Shown here: one piece after another, positions 55,848 to 64,000 of the stretch
Layout: each line of letters starts with the position of its first letter
Numbering within the stretch: the first letter of the stretch is position 1
Origin: Lachancea mirantina
Taxonomy: Eukaryota > Ascomycota > Saccharomycetes > Saccharomycetales > Saccharomycetaceae
Direction of reading: 5' to 3'
DNA length: 64,000 bases
Assembly: GCA_900074745.1 (NCBI GenBank)
Contig: LT598467.1
Location: 1 to 64,000 of the forward strand
Made by a program: the position numbers and the translations under genes
Notes under the pieces: model-generated
Database searches by the model: none
What the model saw: only the letters and a program-made list of their open reading frames with translations
Told to the model about the DNA's origin: nothing

Positions 55848-57278
55848 ATGACACAAGGTCCATCCGAGATCTACGAACTCAAAGAATGCGTGGGTCGTGG
55901 CAGCTTTGGCGACGTCTATCGGGCCATCGATAAAAGAACCTGCGAAGAGGTAGCCATTAAGATAATAAACTTAGAAGAAAGTAAAGACGACATTGAAATC
56001 TTGGCTCAGGAAATTTACTTTCTATCGGAACTCAAGTCTGAATATGTTACGCGGTATCTCGGAACGTACGTTGAAGACGTATGCATTTGGATAGTAATGG
56101 AATATTGTGGCGGTGGGTCGTGTTCGGACATCTTGAGACATATTCCTGACAACAAACTAGCGGAGCACAAAGTTGCCTACATTATAAGCGGAGTTGTCTT
56201 GGGGCTGCAATATCTTCACAGCCAAAGGAAGATTCATAGAGACGTGAAAGCGGCTAATATTTTGTTAACCAATGAAGGCGATGTTAAGCTAGCTGATTTC
56301 GGCGTTAGCGGAGAACTCATGGCTACAACCAAGCGCACCACGTTTGTAGGAACGCCTTATTGGATGGCGCCTGAAGTAATAACGAGAAAGACAGATGGGT
56401 ACGACGAAAAGGCTGATATTTGGTCTTTGGGAATTACCGTTATCGAATTACTCACAGGGCAGCCACCATACGCGAAGCATGACCCAATGAAGGTGCTAAT
56501 GAACATTCCTTTCAAAAGGCCGCCGAGATTGCAAGGCCGCTTTTCTCACGCTGCTCGAGACTTTATTTCGCAGTGCTTGAATAAAGATGCTGCATCAAGG
56601 CCAAGTGCTTCTCAGTTACTGGAGCATAAGTTTTTGACGCGGACGACATGGAAATCCTTAGCCAATCTGAAAAGGGAAGTTGATCTGGTCAAGTCTATAA
56701 AGGTTAAAATCAACTACGCGAAGCACCCTCGCTTTTCTGTCGTTGACAAAATTTATACGGCGAGCGTGAGACGACTTGGCCATTCTTGGGATTTTGGCCC
56801 ACATGTTTTGAAACAAGATTCTCCCAGAAGCCTTATTTCGAAAGTGAAGAAGGTGAATGCGGTGTACGCTGAGTCCGACGACTTATCACCAAATTCCGAA
56901 AATAGTCCCCTGACAGGTCTTATTAGTGCTAATATAAAGACACCTTTCACTAATATCACAACGCCAACCATCAAGTATAACATCCATGAAAAGGATCTCG
57001 ATATCTCTATGGGTATCTACGAGGGAGAAAAAATAACTGATAATCTCGAATGTGTTAATGATAACGAGCTTGATTATTTGAAGCATATCATCCTCTTCAG
57101 CTTTGAAAGAATACGCGCAAGGGCGCGGTCGAAAGATACAAGAGTGTCGGTAGATCATTTAAGAGATGTGTTCAAGGAAGCTGAAAAATCTCAGCCAGGT
57201 CTAAGCGAGGCATTCGTTGAGGAAATTTACATGAGAATGGAAGAGATAAGACGCTATATTGTAGAGACTTCTATGTAA
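55848..57278 (+). CDS. SPS1: SPS1, GCK-family sporulation kinase
   Basis: 476 residues (S. cerevisiae 490). The kinase domain spans about 9-262: glycine loop VGRGSFGDVY (15-24), K38 in VAIKI, HRDVKAANIL (130-), DFG at 150-152, TPYWMAPE (169-176). The subdomain VIII text and the VKSIKVKINYAKHPRF extension mark the GCK-III/Ste20-related group. Residues 260-476 form a less conserved tail with a helical C-terminus. Sps1 directs prospore membrane closure and spore wall formation. It is immediately followed by the SPS2-like gene, as in S. cerevisiae (YDR523C-YDR522C), so a pair of sporulation genes has stayed together. Confidence 0.93.
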   Translation: MTQGPSEIYELKECVGRGSFGDVYRAIDKRTCEEVAIKIINLEESKDDIEILAQEIYFLSELKSEYVTRYLGTYVEDVCIWIVMEYCGGGSCSDILRHIPDNKLAEHKVAYIISGVVLGLQYLHSQRKIHRDVKAANILLTNEGDVKLADFGVSGELMATTKRTTFVGTPYWMAPEVITRKTDGYDEKADIWSLGITVIELLTGQPPYAKHDPMKVLMNIPFKRPPRLQGRFSHAARDFISQCLNKDAASRPSASQLLEHKFLTRTTWKSLANLKREVDLVKSIKVKINYAKHPRFSVVDKIYTASVRRLGHSWDFGPHVLKQDSPRSLISKVKKVNAVYAESDDLSPNSENSPLTGLISANIKTPFTNITTPTIKYNIHEKDLDISMGIYEGEKITDNLECVNDNELDYLKHIILFSFERIRARARSKDTRVSVDHLRDVFKEAEKSQPGLSEAFVEEIYMRMEEIRRYIVETSM

Positions 57279-57343
57279 AAGACAGTTAGCAAGGCTACAT
57301 AATGATATTAACTCTGTGGAGATGATAAACGGTGTCTCCGTCG

Positions 57344-57407
57344 CGCAAATTGAGCGACGCAAGTTGAATTCTATAGATGCCACAAAGAGAATTTGCAACT
57401 ATAAAAG
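57344..57407 (+). promoter_or_regulatory. MSE core and TATA box upstream of the SPS2-like gene
   Basis: CGCAAAT (57344-57350) fits the Ndt80 core CRCAAAW and TATAAAAG (57400-57407) is a good TATA box 119 bp before the ATG. Both suit a TATA-driven, regulated wall-protein gene. Confidence 0.4.
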
Positions 57408-57525
57408 TAGGGTTTACATGAGCATAAAGTTACAATTTTGGATACCAGAAAGAGGGTTTTGTGGAAATATTTGCCAGTTCGAAGTAAAAGTTATTCACGC
57501 ACAACATTCAAATAATTCTAGCAAC

Positions 57526-58959
57526 ATGAGATTTTCTGAGAAAATGGTAACACTTGCATCCTTAATGTCTACATTCATGGTGGTTGCTTCTGCTCAGCAG
57601 TATTTTCAAGACCTCGGATATGCGAGAAAACCCCATGCTGTTAAACTAAATCCGTCGTTGACGAAAAGAGAGACAGCGCCTGCTTTTGGGGTTTTGCAAG
57701 ACGAGTGGTCAGCTGAAGTCGCAAATGCAAGTCCCAGAAGATTCGAAAAGTCGACTGCTGTTGATGAATTATGCAAAAAAGATGTTCATAATGTGGAATC
57801 TGCAGCTGACATGATGCAGATCTTACAAAAGTGCAAGCATGTTGATGGTTCTATCCACGTCCTGGAGTATTCAGATCCTATAATAGACTTGGGAAGTCTG
57901 CAAAGCATTGGTGGTGATTTGATTTTGCAGGACCTACCAATGGTCGTTAGATTGCAAGGCCCAAACCTTGCCAACATTGGCGGGGAGCTCAAGTTACACA
58001 GCTTGACCTCATTGGTAGGGGTCTCGCTACCACACTTGCAGCACTTTGATGCACTCGATTGGCGTGTGGTGCCAACTTTGACAAGCGTGGAACTGGCACC
58101 AAATGTCAGCTCTGCAAAGCGCATTATCATATCTGATACATCGTTGACAGCACTTGAGGGCTTTGAATTCATCGAAGAGCTTGAGGTGTTTAATATCAAC
58201 AATAACAGATACATGGAAACTGTGAAATCCAACTTGAAGCGCGTGCATGAACAATTGAGTGTCTCCGCCAACTTTAAGGAAATCCAAGTCGAGTTCCCTC
58301 ATTTGATCTGGGCCAAGAACCTGACGGTTCGTGATGTATCCTCAATCTCGCTTGACTCGTTGCAGTACGTTAACCAATCTTTGGAAGTGATAGAAAACTA
58401 TTTCGAAACGTTTTCCGTCCCGGAGCTCAAGTCTGTGGGCGGGACATTGGGCGTTATCGAGAACCCCAAGTTGCACTCCGTTGATTTCGCTAATCTGACT
58501 AACATTCACGGAGGTTTCATGCTCGCGAACAATAGTTTGATAAGCCAAATCAATTTTTTGCCAGAACTGCGTGAAATTGGCGGTGCTATTCAGTTTATGG
58601 GCGCATTCCAGAACATCGAGTGTCCCAAATTGAGATTGGTGAGAGGAAGTGCCCTTATTCAAAGTACTTCTAGTGCCCTCGATTGTTCCAAATGGACAAG
58701 CGCAGCTAATGGAAATTCTATAATCAGAGGTGGTCGCATTATTTGTACCTCAGGCAAAAGACAAAACTCTGTCAGAGTTCATGAAGACGGCAGTTTGTTC
58801 GACCATCATGAGAGCGAACAGGCGGCGGAGGAGACCAAGAAAACCAAAGAAGCCAACATGAGTTCTTTCAGTGCCGACACATCCAAATTAAGCGTTTTTG
58901 CCTGGTCCTTGGGCCTCGGATGGATAATTGCCCTTTTATTCATTGCAACTAGCCAGTAG
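57526..58959 (+). CDS. SPS2: SPS2/ECM33-family GPI-anchored wall protein
   Basis: 477 residues from ATG 57526, which begins the signal peptide (MVTLASLMSTFMVVASAQ within the first 25). The frame is open 70 codons upstream from GTG only. The body has receptor-L-type repeats of the Ecm33/Pst1/Sps2 family: SIGGDLILQDLPMVVRL, NIGGELKLHSLTSLVGVSLP, SVGGTLGVIENPKLHSVDF, and EIGGAIQFMGAF. A GPI signal ends the protein (SKLSVFAWSLGLGWIIALLF). Family members are plasma-membrane/wall proteins needed for wall integrity; Sps2 acts in the spore wall. Position beside SPS1 supports SPS2, but ECM33-like vegetative roles are possible. The 58960-59262 spacer holds no gene. Confidence 0.88.
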   Translation: MRFSEKMVTLASLMSTFMVVASAQQYFQDLGYARKPHAVKLNPSLTKRETAPAFGVLQDEWSAEVANASPRRFEKSTAVDELCKKDVHNVESAADMMQILQKCKHVDGSIHVLEYSDPIIDLGSLQSIGGDLILQDLPMVVRLQGPNLANIGGELKLHSLTSLVGVSLPHLQHFDALDWRVVPTLTSVELAPNVSSAKRIIISDTSLTALEGFEFIEELEVFNINNNRYMETVKSNLKRVHEQLSVSANFKEIQVEFPHLIWAKNLTVRDVSSISLDSLQYVNQSLEVIENYFETFSVPELKSVGGTLGVIENPKLHSVDFANLTNIHGGFMLANNSLISQINFLPELREIGGAIQFMGAFQNIECPKLRLVRGSALIQSTSSALDCSKWTSAANGNSIIRGGRIICTSGKRQNSVRVHEDGSLFDHHESEQAAEETKKTKEANMSSFSADTSKLSVFAWSLGLGWIIALLFIATSQ

Positions 58960-59262
58960 TCTCTTAGGGACGTGTCTGACTCATCTTTTGTTTTATCGAT
59001 CGACCATGATGCAACAAGCCTTCGAAACCATCACATGGCCCTACTAATATACAAGCGTTGCTTACTCTTTCTTTTATATGTTAAAATATAAGATTTTCTA
59101 TCGAAATTAAGCTTATCATCAAAATATTTACTGATTAGCCCATCATTGTTGTAAGAAGATTATTGAAAGCATCGACAAGTGCCAAAGTATTCTGATCCTG
59201 CTCAACGGAATTTGATAGGATTTGACATTGAGGGTATAGAAGCTGGGAAGAATTTGGTCCAT

Positions 59263-61650
59263 ATGATGAATTTTGTGGATGGGCGAAGGAGTGGTATGGG
59301 ACGCAATCAATCTGACGTGCCAATCAACGACAATGACAAGGACGATTCGCGTACAATGAAGAAGGATGTTATGAGTGCTGAAGATACAATGAATGGTGAG
59401 ACAGATGGCAAAAATAAGAGGCCTCGCAAAAAACGCAAGACATATAGTTGTGAGCTTTGTCGAAGGTTTAAGACCAGATGTGATTTTGAGCCCCAGGTGG
59501 GTAAATGTTACAGATGTAATATTCTTCGATTGGACTGCTCTTTGACGGTTGAGCGTGAAAATGAGATTGTGGCCGCTGTTGATACGAAACCGATAGGTTC
59601 AGGCTATGGAGGCAGTTCCAGACCTTTAGTCGGGCAGGAGTTTTCCGTAATTACAGACGATTTCGATATGCGACTGGATATGTCAACACTGAACAATCGA
59701 CTGAACAAGCTTGAAAATAATATCGAACAGTTGGACGGTAAACTCGATTTGCTTTTGATGATGTTTCATGGGCCGGATTCTTCTGGTAAGATTTCTTTGA
59801 AAACCGCTAAGGAAGCTCAGGGTACTACCACCGGAAATCGCGACGATGATGACGGTGATGATGGCGTCAATATTGAAATCCCTGCAGTCCATGCACATGT
59901 GGATAGAGCGTGCTCTAGTGTTGATTCGCTGGATAACATGCAACTTCTTGATATCCGACGGAAAAGGCTTGCCAAGAAATATTCACATGGGTTGAAGTTG
60001 CAAGAGCCGCCCTTGAAACTGATTGATGATATTGACGAACGACTTTTCCCAACCAAGGCGGAATCGCAGGAGGATAAAGTGGCGAAGACGCAAAGACCAT
60101 TCGTGGTTGCGAGATCGAATTTTTCATCTTATTACAATCAACACGAGAAGCTGTGTCATGATCTTGCGAGAGAGTTTTTGGTGAAATCTCATTTTTGGAT
60201 TATCCCTGGTGGCATCAAAGAAATAAAGAGAGATTACGTTGAGAAACATTTGTTTATCACAAGCGTCTTCACAATCATAGCTATGGGTTTTGACGAAAAT
60301 AACAAGTACGAGAAACAGCAGGAGATCTTGTACCCGCTAGTTGAGAGATTTCTGACCAATACGTTAACTATGTTTGAGAATCTGACAGATCATGACATCG
60401 AAGCGATTTTGTACTGTTGCATGTTCAACATATCTCGAAAATCCAAGAGGCACAGACAAATGAAGTTTAATGCACTGGTGCTCTGCAATTTTGCCCTCAA
60501 TAGTGTCTTGAACATTGTCGATTACCATAAGATCAAAGAGAGGGTAGTCGAGTATGAAGAATACAATCCTTTGGACTTGTACCATCTTCGTATACTCAAT
60601 TCGCTGACGACTTGTCGTATGCAATACTGCATTGGCTATGGATGCTTTACAGTGTCTGATGACCAACTGAGAGAGTTTAACAACTTAACGGCCAAATTTC
60701 CACAGGCCAATTTTGGCGATGACATAAAGATAAGCGAAATAAATTTAAGTGAAATCGTGAACGACATATATTTGGACTTCAAAACATACTTCAAAAAGTT
60801 CAGCGCTAATTTCAGGAGCTCCAAAGCTTATCATAAATTGGTGTCTGATCTTAAAGTTGGTTCTTCGCCTGAAAGCGTTCATGAAAGAAATTTGGTATCT
60901 AAGGCGACTTTCTTTTTCCCTGAACTGGATTATTGGCTCAAAAATTGGGATGAACTCTTATTGAAGGATGGCGGCAGTGTGCTGTTGTTTGCCTACAACT
61001 ATTACTATATCATGATTTGTCGTTCATTCATTACCGAATTTTACGATGAATTTTACGATGACACCATTTATTTCAGATGCACCTTAAAGACTATGCAAAG
61101 TCACTCTATCGAATTGCTCGACAGCTTTTTGAAACTCTCTCCTAGTCTTATTAAAGGTGCACCTGTGATCACACTGCATCAATTGATTTATGCCTGCCTG
61201 GCACTGTGTGATTTTTTACATTTTTTTTCGGCATCAGAAAGGCAGCATATCCTCAACCTATGCACCAAGATATATTGGCATCTTAATACCATAGGCGAAA
61301 AGAGTAGCGAGGCAACTGAAAATGTGGGAAAAATCATAAAGTCACTGATTGATACTAGTAAACAACGAATTCACTTTGGTGGTAGAGCGCTTCCTTCAAA
61401 AGATAGGCTACACAACAACCACCTTCCTCGGATACACCGTCAGCCTTCACTTGCGCAGTCTGTATCGTCGCAAAACAGCAATAAGTCTTCATTTTATGGT
61501 ACACCGAATGGCAGTCCACATGGTGGAGGTTTTAGCATGCCGGACGTGGATCAATTCAATACTTTTGAAGATTTCTTTCAAGACTTCTTTGATAACTTGA
61601 AGCCGACAATTCAAAACATCTTTTCTACAACGAATCAAGGTACTGGTTGA
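59263..61650 (+). CDS. URC2: Zn2Cys6 transcription factor, URC2-like
   Basis: 795 residues from ATG 59263 (MMNFVDGRR); the open frame upstream starts at GTG. The binuclear cluster lies at about 60-95: CELCRRFKTRC, then CYRCNILRLDC, preceded by a basic KRPRKKRKTYS. A coiled-coil linker (LNNRLNKLENNIEQLDGKLDLLL) and a long regulatory domain follow. By position, between SPS2 and FPR2, it matches YDR520C (URC2, 772 residues), named for uracil catabolism in Lachancea kluyveri. DNA targets would be paired CGG triplets. The stop is 12 bases from that of POF1 on the opposite strand. Confidence 0.85.
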   Translation: MMNFVDGRRSGMGRNQSDVPINDNDKDDSRTMKKDVMSAEDTMNGETDGKNKRPRKKRKTYSCELCRRFKTRCDFEPQVGKCYRCNILRLDCSLTVERENEIVAAVDTKPIGSGYGGSSRPLVGQEFSVITDDFDMRLDMSTLNNRLNKLENNIEQLDGKLDLLLMMFHGPDSSGKISLKTAKEAQGTTTGNRDDDDGDDGVNIEIPAVHAHVDRACSSVDSLDNMQLLDIRRKRLAKKYSHGLKLQEPPLKLIDDIDERLFPTKAESQEDKVAKTQRPFVVARSNFSSYYNQHEKLCHDLAREFLVKSHFWIIPGGIKEIKRDYVEKHLFITSVFTIIAMGFDENNKYEKQQEILYPLVERFLTNTLTMFENLTDHDIEAILYCCMFNISRKSKRHRQMKFNALVLCNFALNSVLNIVDYHKIKERVVEYEEYNPLDLYHLRILNSLTTCRMQYCIGYGCFTVSDDQLREFNNLTAKFPQANFGDDIKISEINLSEIVNDIYLDFKTYFKKFSANFRSSKAYHKLVSDLKVGSSPESVHERNLVSKATFFFPELDYWLKNWDELLLKDGGSVLLFAYNYYYIMICRSFITEFYDEFYDDTIYFRCTLKTMQSHSIELLDSFLKLSPSLIKGAPVITLHQLIYACLALCDFLHFFSASERQHILNLCTKIYWHLNTIGEKSSEATENVGKIIKSLIDTSKQRIHFGGRALPSKDRLHNNHLPRIHRQPSLAQSVSSQNSNKSSFYGTPNGSPHGGGFSMPDVDQFNTFEDFFQDFFDNLKPTIQNIFSTTNQGTG

Positions 61651-61662
61651 TTCAACGGTGCT

Positions 61663-62463
61663 CTAATTTGATGGATTTGGCCCAAAAATACTTGTCTTTT
61701 GAGAGTGCTGTTTAATGTAATCAAAAATGGGACCAGGTAGTAAAGATCGCACGGTATCATCTGCATGTGCAATTTTTTGACGAATCGAGCTCGACGAGAT
61801 GTCAGAATACTCATCTTTACTATTTTCGATGACAAGCTTTGAATGCCAAGAACTTGGAATATTTGGTTCATATCGTCCCTGCTTTATGTCATCGACAAAA
61901 GTGGCCTGATCGCTCTCGCTCAAGCCACTTGCTCCTCTTGTTAAACAGTAAAACTGTGTTGTAGTCATGAAATCCTTTAAAGCTTCAGCAGGAGCATGCG
62001 GGATATAATATTTAGCATCAAAGATACGAATAAGGGTGTCAAACCCAACCAAATAGACGAGTGGTAAAGTCGCTCCTAATTCTTGATGGATTGCAGCGCT
62101 CTTTTGTGCAAATTTTCCAAAGACGGTTAATGCGGCCGATGTTGGAATGAAATTTCTTGTTAAAAGTTGAGCCATCAGCATCATCATGTCCATTCTTTCG
62201 TCGAAAGATGCCGGTTGAGGTTTTTTATCAGCATTATTGACTGATAGTAGAAGAAGAACATGCAAGTTCTGGGCCTTATAGTGCTCAAATGCGCTTTGAA
62301 CGAGATTATAATGAGCCCAATGGGGTGGATTGAAGGATGAATCTAAAACTAGCAGTTTAGCATCACGATCGAAAGTCCGGCGACCGAAAAATATCGAGAA
62401 GTCCTTACCTGAGGCTTGAAATTGCTGCAACACGCGCACAGAGCTTTTAGATGCTGTCGTCAT
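61663..62463 (-). CDS. POF1: POF1, nicotinamide-nucleotide adenylyltransferase family
   Basis: 266 residues (S. cerevisiae 258). Nucleotidyltransferase motifs are VLDSSFNPPHWAHYNLV (about 39-55, with the HxxH-like pair) and ISSSSIRQKI near the C-terminus (ISSTxxR type). Pof1 is an NMN adenylyltransferase-like enzyme reported to act in NAD synthesis and ER protein quality control. Order POF1-EMC1 is as in YCL047C-YCL045C, here with FPR2 between them because both sister blocks are merged. The first ATG is used. Its start is 93 bp from the FPR2 stop, so the two are tandem. Confidence 0.9.
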   Translation of the reverse strand: MTTASKSSVRVLQQFQASGKDFSIFFGRRTFDRDAKLLVLDSSFNPPHWAHYNLVQSAFEHYKAQNLHVLLLLSVNNADKKPQPASFDERMDMMMLMAQLLTRNFIPTSAALTVFGKFAQKSAAIHQELGATLPLVYLVGFDTLIRIFDAKYYIPHAPAEALKDFMTTTQFYCLTRGASGLSESDQATFVDDIKQGRYEPNIPSSWHSKLVIENSKDEYSDISSSSIRQKIAHADDTVRSLLPGPIFDYIKQHSQKTSIFGPNPSN

Positions 62464-62556
62464 CGTCGCTTTATAATTGATAAACCGAGCTCTTTCGTTA
62501 ATTACAGAATAAATATACAGATCAACTTTTTTGCAACTGGTTATCTCGAGAATCTT

Positions 62557-62979
62557 TCAAAGTTCGTCGTGACCTGGTGTCTGCACTTTTACAAGAGTCA
62601 CCTCGAACAACAGATCAGCGTTTGGCGGAATGACTCCACCTGCACCACGAGCTCCGTAGGCCATCTTGCTTGGAATATACAACTCTCGAGACTCGTTCTC
62701 GCACATGCCTAGAATGCCTTTTTCCCATCCTTCAATTACATAACCCCCGCCCAATTCAAAGTCAATGGGTTGATTGCGGCGGTGAGAAGAATCGAATACT
62801 TTTCCTCCTTCAATTAAGGAACCTGTATAATGAACCGAGACGATGTCCCCTTCTGATGCCCGATGCGAACATTCATTTTCAGCAACTTTAACAGTGGTCT
62901 TAATAACAAGATCGTCGAGACTGTCAGAAAACGTCAGACCTGTAAATAAAGCTGCGACTATTAATGCCACGAATTTCAT
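62557..62979 (-). CDS. FPR2: FPR2, ER FKBP peptidyl-prolyl isomerase
   Basis: 140 residues (S. cerevisiae 135). A signal peptide (MKFVALIVAALFTGLTFS) leads to one FKBP domain with GDIVSVHYTGSLIEGGKVFDSS, FELGGGYVIEGWEKGILGMC and PSKMAYGARGAGGVIPPNADL (each given in part), holding the usual aromatic pocket. The protein ends HDEL, the ER-retention signal. Fpr2 speeds proline isomerisation in the ER lumen and binds FK506. It is YDR519W by position beside URC2. A short open frame between it and EMC1 (to 63223) is not accepted as a gene. Confidence 0.95.
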   Translation of the reverse strand: MKFVALIVAALFTGLTFSDSLDDLVIKTTVKVAENECSHRASEGDIVSVHYTGSLIEGGKVFDSSHRRNQPIDFELGGGYVIEGWEKGILGMCENESRELYIPSKMAYGARGAGGVIPPNADLLFEVTLVKVQTPGHDEL

Positions 62980-63156
62980 TTTTCTCTGTATGTACTTCTA
63001 ATATGGAAGAGCTTGTATCGAGTTTAGCAAGTTCATCAAATTCAGCATCTGAGCATCCAGTGATTGACATCTTGAGCTTGTCACGTGATTCTTGTGTATG
63101 CACGTGGCTCGAAATGTTGGTGTCGATAATGCTCGGCAAGTCGTTCTCTGCTCGCA

Positions 63157-64000
63157 TTAGCTCTTCACCAACCATCTTGTCTTCAGTCTGTTCGAGTTTA
63201 CCATGGGTCTCAGAAAGTAGCATATAAGCAGTAGCCCAAGGACAGTAGAAAGCAGTTTACCCTTCTCAAACGATGGGCTGAGCATGTCGAATTGTAGCGA
63301 TGGTGAAAGTCTTGTGCAAAATATGTCGTGGCCAATGTCACATATCAGAGTGGTAGATTCCAAATTGGTTGGGATTGAAAGGAGGGAAGATTTGGAACCG
63401 GGGAAAAATGTTCTGTAATGTGTTAAGATGGATTGATCGTTTATAGGAATTCCGCACAAGTAGGGCAGAGCCATGAACTCTTTTTTATCCGCGTCCGTCA
63501 TTTTTGATTCTTCAATTCTTCGACCACTCACAACACTCTTTGGCAAGTAAGTTATCTGACCACTTTCGAGTTCAAGTAAAACTGCTTTTGTCGTAACGTC
63601 AAATTTGGTAGCTGTCAAAGCCAGATTTCGAATAATTTCTGGATATAGGTAAGCCCGAGTGATAACTTCTGGTTTTCGAGCATAGAATAGTGGATCAGCA
63701 CATGAGTCAGGGACTGAGTCTCTTTCATTTGGGGTCAGGGACTCGTACAGCTCAACAACGACAATTTTTTGTTCTGGTACGGGTTCCGAGCTGAAAAAGG
63801 TGTAAATACACCAGTGCTCGCCAAAAACCATGTTGACGGGCTTCTCAACGTTGACCTTTTCATCGTGGAAATAAGAGTGCACGAGCTCACCGGTGATCGT
63901 GTCAATGATATGGAACCGCAGCACGCCAGCCGACTCATCAGACACTGCGTAGGCGGCCAAGTTTGGATACAAATATTTGTAAAGTACTGTACGATCGCCC
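63157..64000 (-). CDS. EMC1: EMC1, ER membrane complex subunit 1 (3' part)
   Basis: About 280 C-terminal residues; the frame stays open to the right edge, so the 5' two thirds lies outside. The text GDRTVLYKYLYPNLAAYAVSD and VFGEHWCIYTFFSSEPVPEQK with LYESLTPNERDS is the conserved EMC1 C-terminal domain (DUF1620), followed by DKKEFMALPYLCGIPIND and a single membrane anchor (LLSTVLGLLLICYFL) near the end. EMC1 is the large lumenal subunit of the EMC insertase for tail-anchored and multipass proteins. It matches YCL045C by order and orientation. Confidence 0.93.
   Translation of the reverse strand, partial: GDRTVLYKYLYPNLAAYAVSDESAGVLRFHIIDTITGELVHSYFHDEKVNVEKPVNMVFGEHWCIYTFFSSEPVPEQKIVVVELYESLTPNERDSVPDSCADPLFYARKPEVITRAYLYPEIIRNLALTATKFDVTTKAVLLELESGQITYLPKSVVSGRRIEESKMTDADKKEFMALPYLCGIPINDQSILTHYRTFFPGSKSSLLSIPTNLESTTLICDIGHDIFCTRLSPSLQFDMLSPSFEKGKLLSTVLGLLLICYFLRPMVNSNRLKTRWLVKS

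Overview
The window reads as the telomere-proximal end of a budding-yeast (Saccharomycotina) chromosome. Genes are compact and mostly intronless, CTG codons fall on conserved leucines (SPB1 codons 19 and 53, so not a CUG-Ser yeast), and promoters carry familiar yeast elements. From about 18.8 kb rightward the gene order follows the left arm of Saccharomyces cerevisiae chromosome III (VAC17, MRC1, KRR1, ADF1, MIC10, PEX34, KAR4, SPB1, PBN1, LRE1, APA1, POF1, EMC1) in the same order and orientation. Interleaved with it are genes that in S. cerevisiae sit on the sister block at the right end of chromosome IV (QCR7, CAB1, KRE28, RBA50, SNA2, AGE1, SPS1, SPS2, URC2, FPR2). That is the order expected of a lineage that split before the whole-genome duplication (Saccharomycetaceae of the Lachancea/Kluyveromyces type, or a near relative). 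I recognised homologues from memory; no search was run.

Layout. 1-13.2 kb is gene-poor, GC-richer subtelomere. It holds a 13-bp tandem repeat at the very edge, three copies of a short repeat containing a perfect Rap1 consensus, a truncated eEF1B-gamma/GST gene, an FLR1/MDR1-type efflux pump, a short-chain dehydrogenase, an SNG1 homologue, a frameshifted secreted lactonase-like pseudogene and about 4 kb of spacer. The GST, pump and dehydrogenase promoters share perfect Yap1-type sites, which suggests a stress/xenobiotic module. At 13.3-14.4 kb lies an ADH4-type iron alcohol dehydrogenase.

14.99-17.24 kb is a mating-type cassette: the 3' end of SLA2, a 3' exon of MATa1, MATalpha1 and a spliced MATalpha2, next to VAC17. 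This is the position HML occupies in S. cerevisiae. The a1 exon has a splice acceptor but no first exon, so I favour a silent alpha cassette whose shared Z region includes the a1 3' end; a fused a/alpha locus is the alternative.

18.8-47.5 kb is core genome: vacuole inheritance, replication checkpoint, ribosome biogenesis, MICOS, peroxisomes, an AlkB-type oxygenase, a CLC channel, KAR4, sphingolipid methylation, SPB1, GPI synthesis, cell-wall signalling, QCR7, Ap4A phosphorylase, pantothenate kinase and a kinetochore protein. 49.8-53.3 kb is a GC-rich island with a DCG1/hydantoin-racemase-like gene, several perfect palindromes and a tiny GPI protein. 53-64 kb carries AGE1, SPS1, SPS2/ECM33, URC2, POF1, FPR2 and the 3' part of EMC1, cut by the window edge. 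I saw no tRNA, rRNA, CRISPR, transposon or virus-like element.
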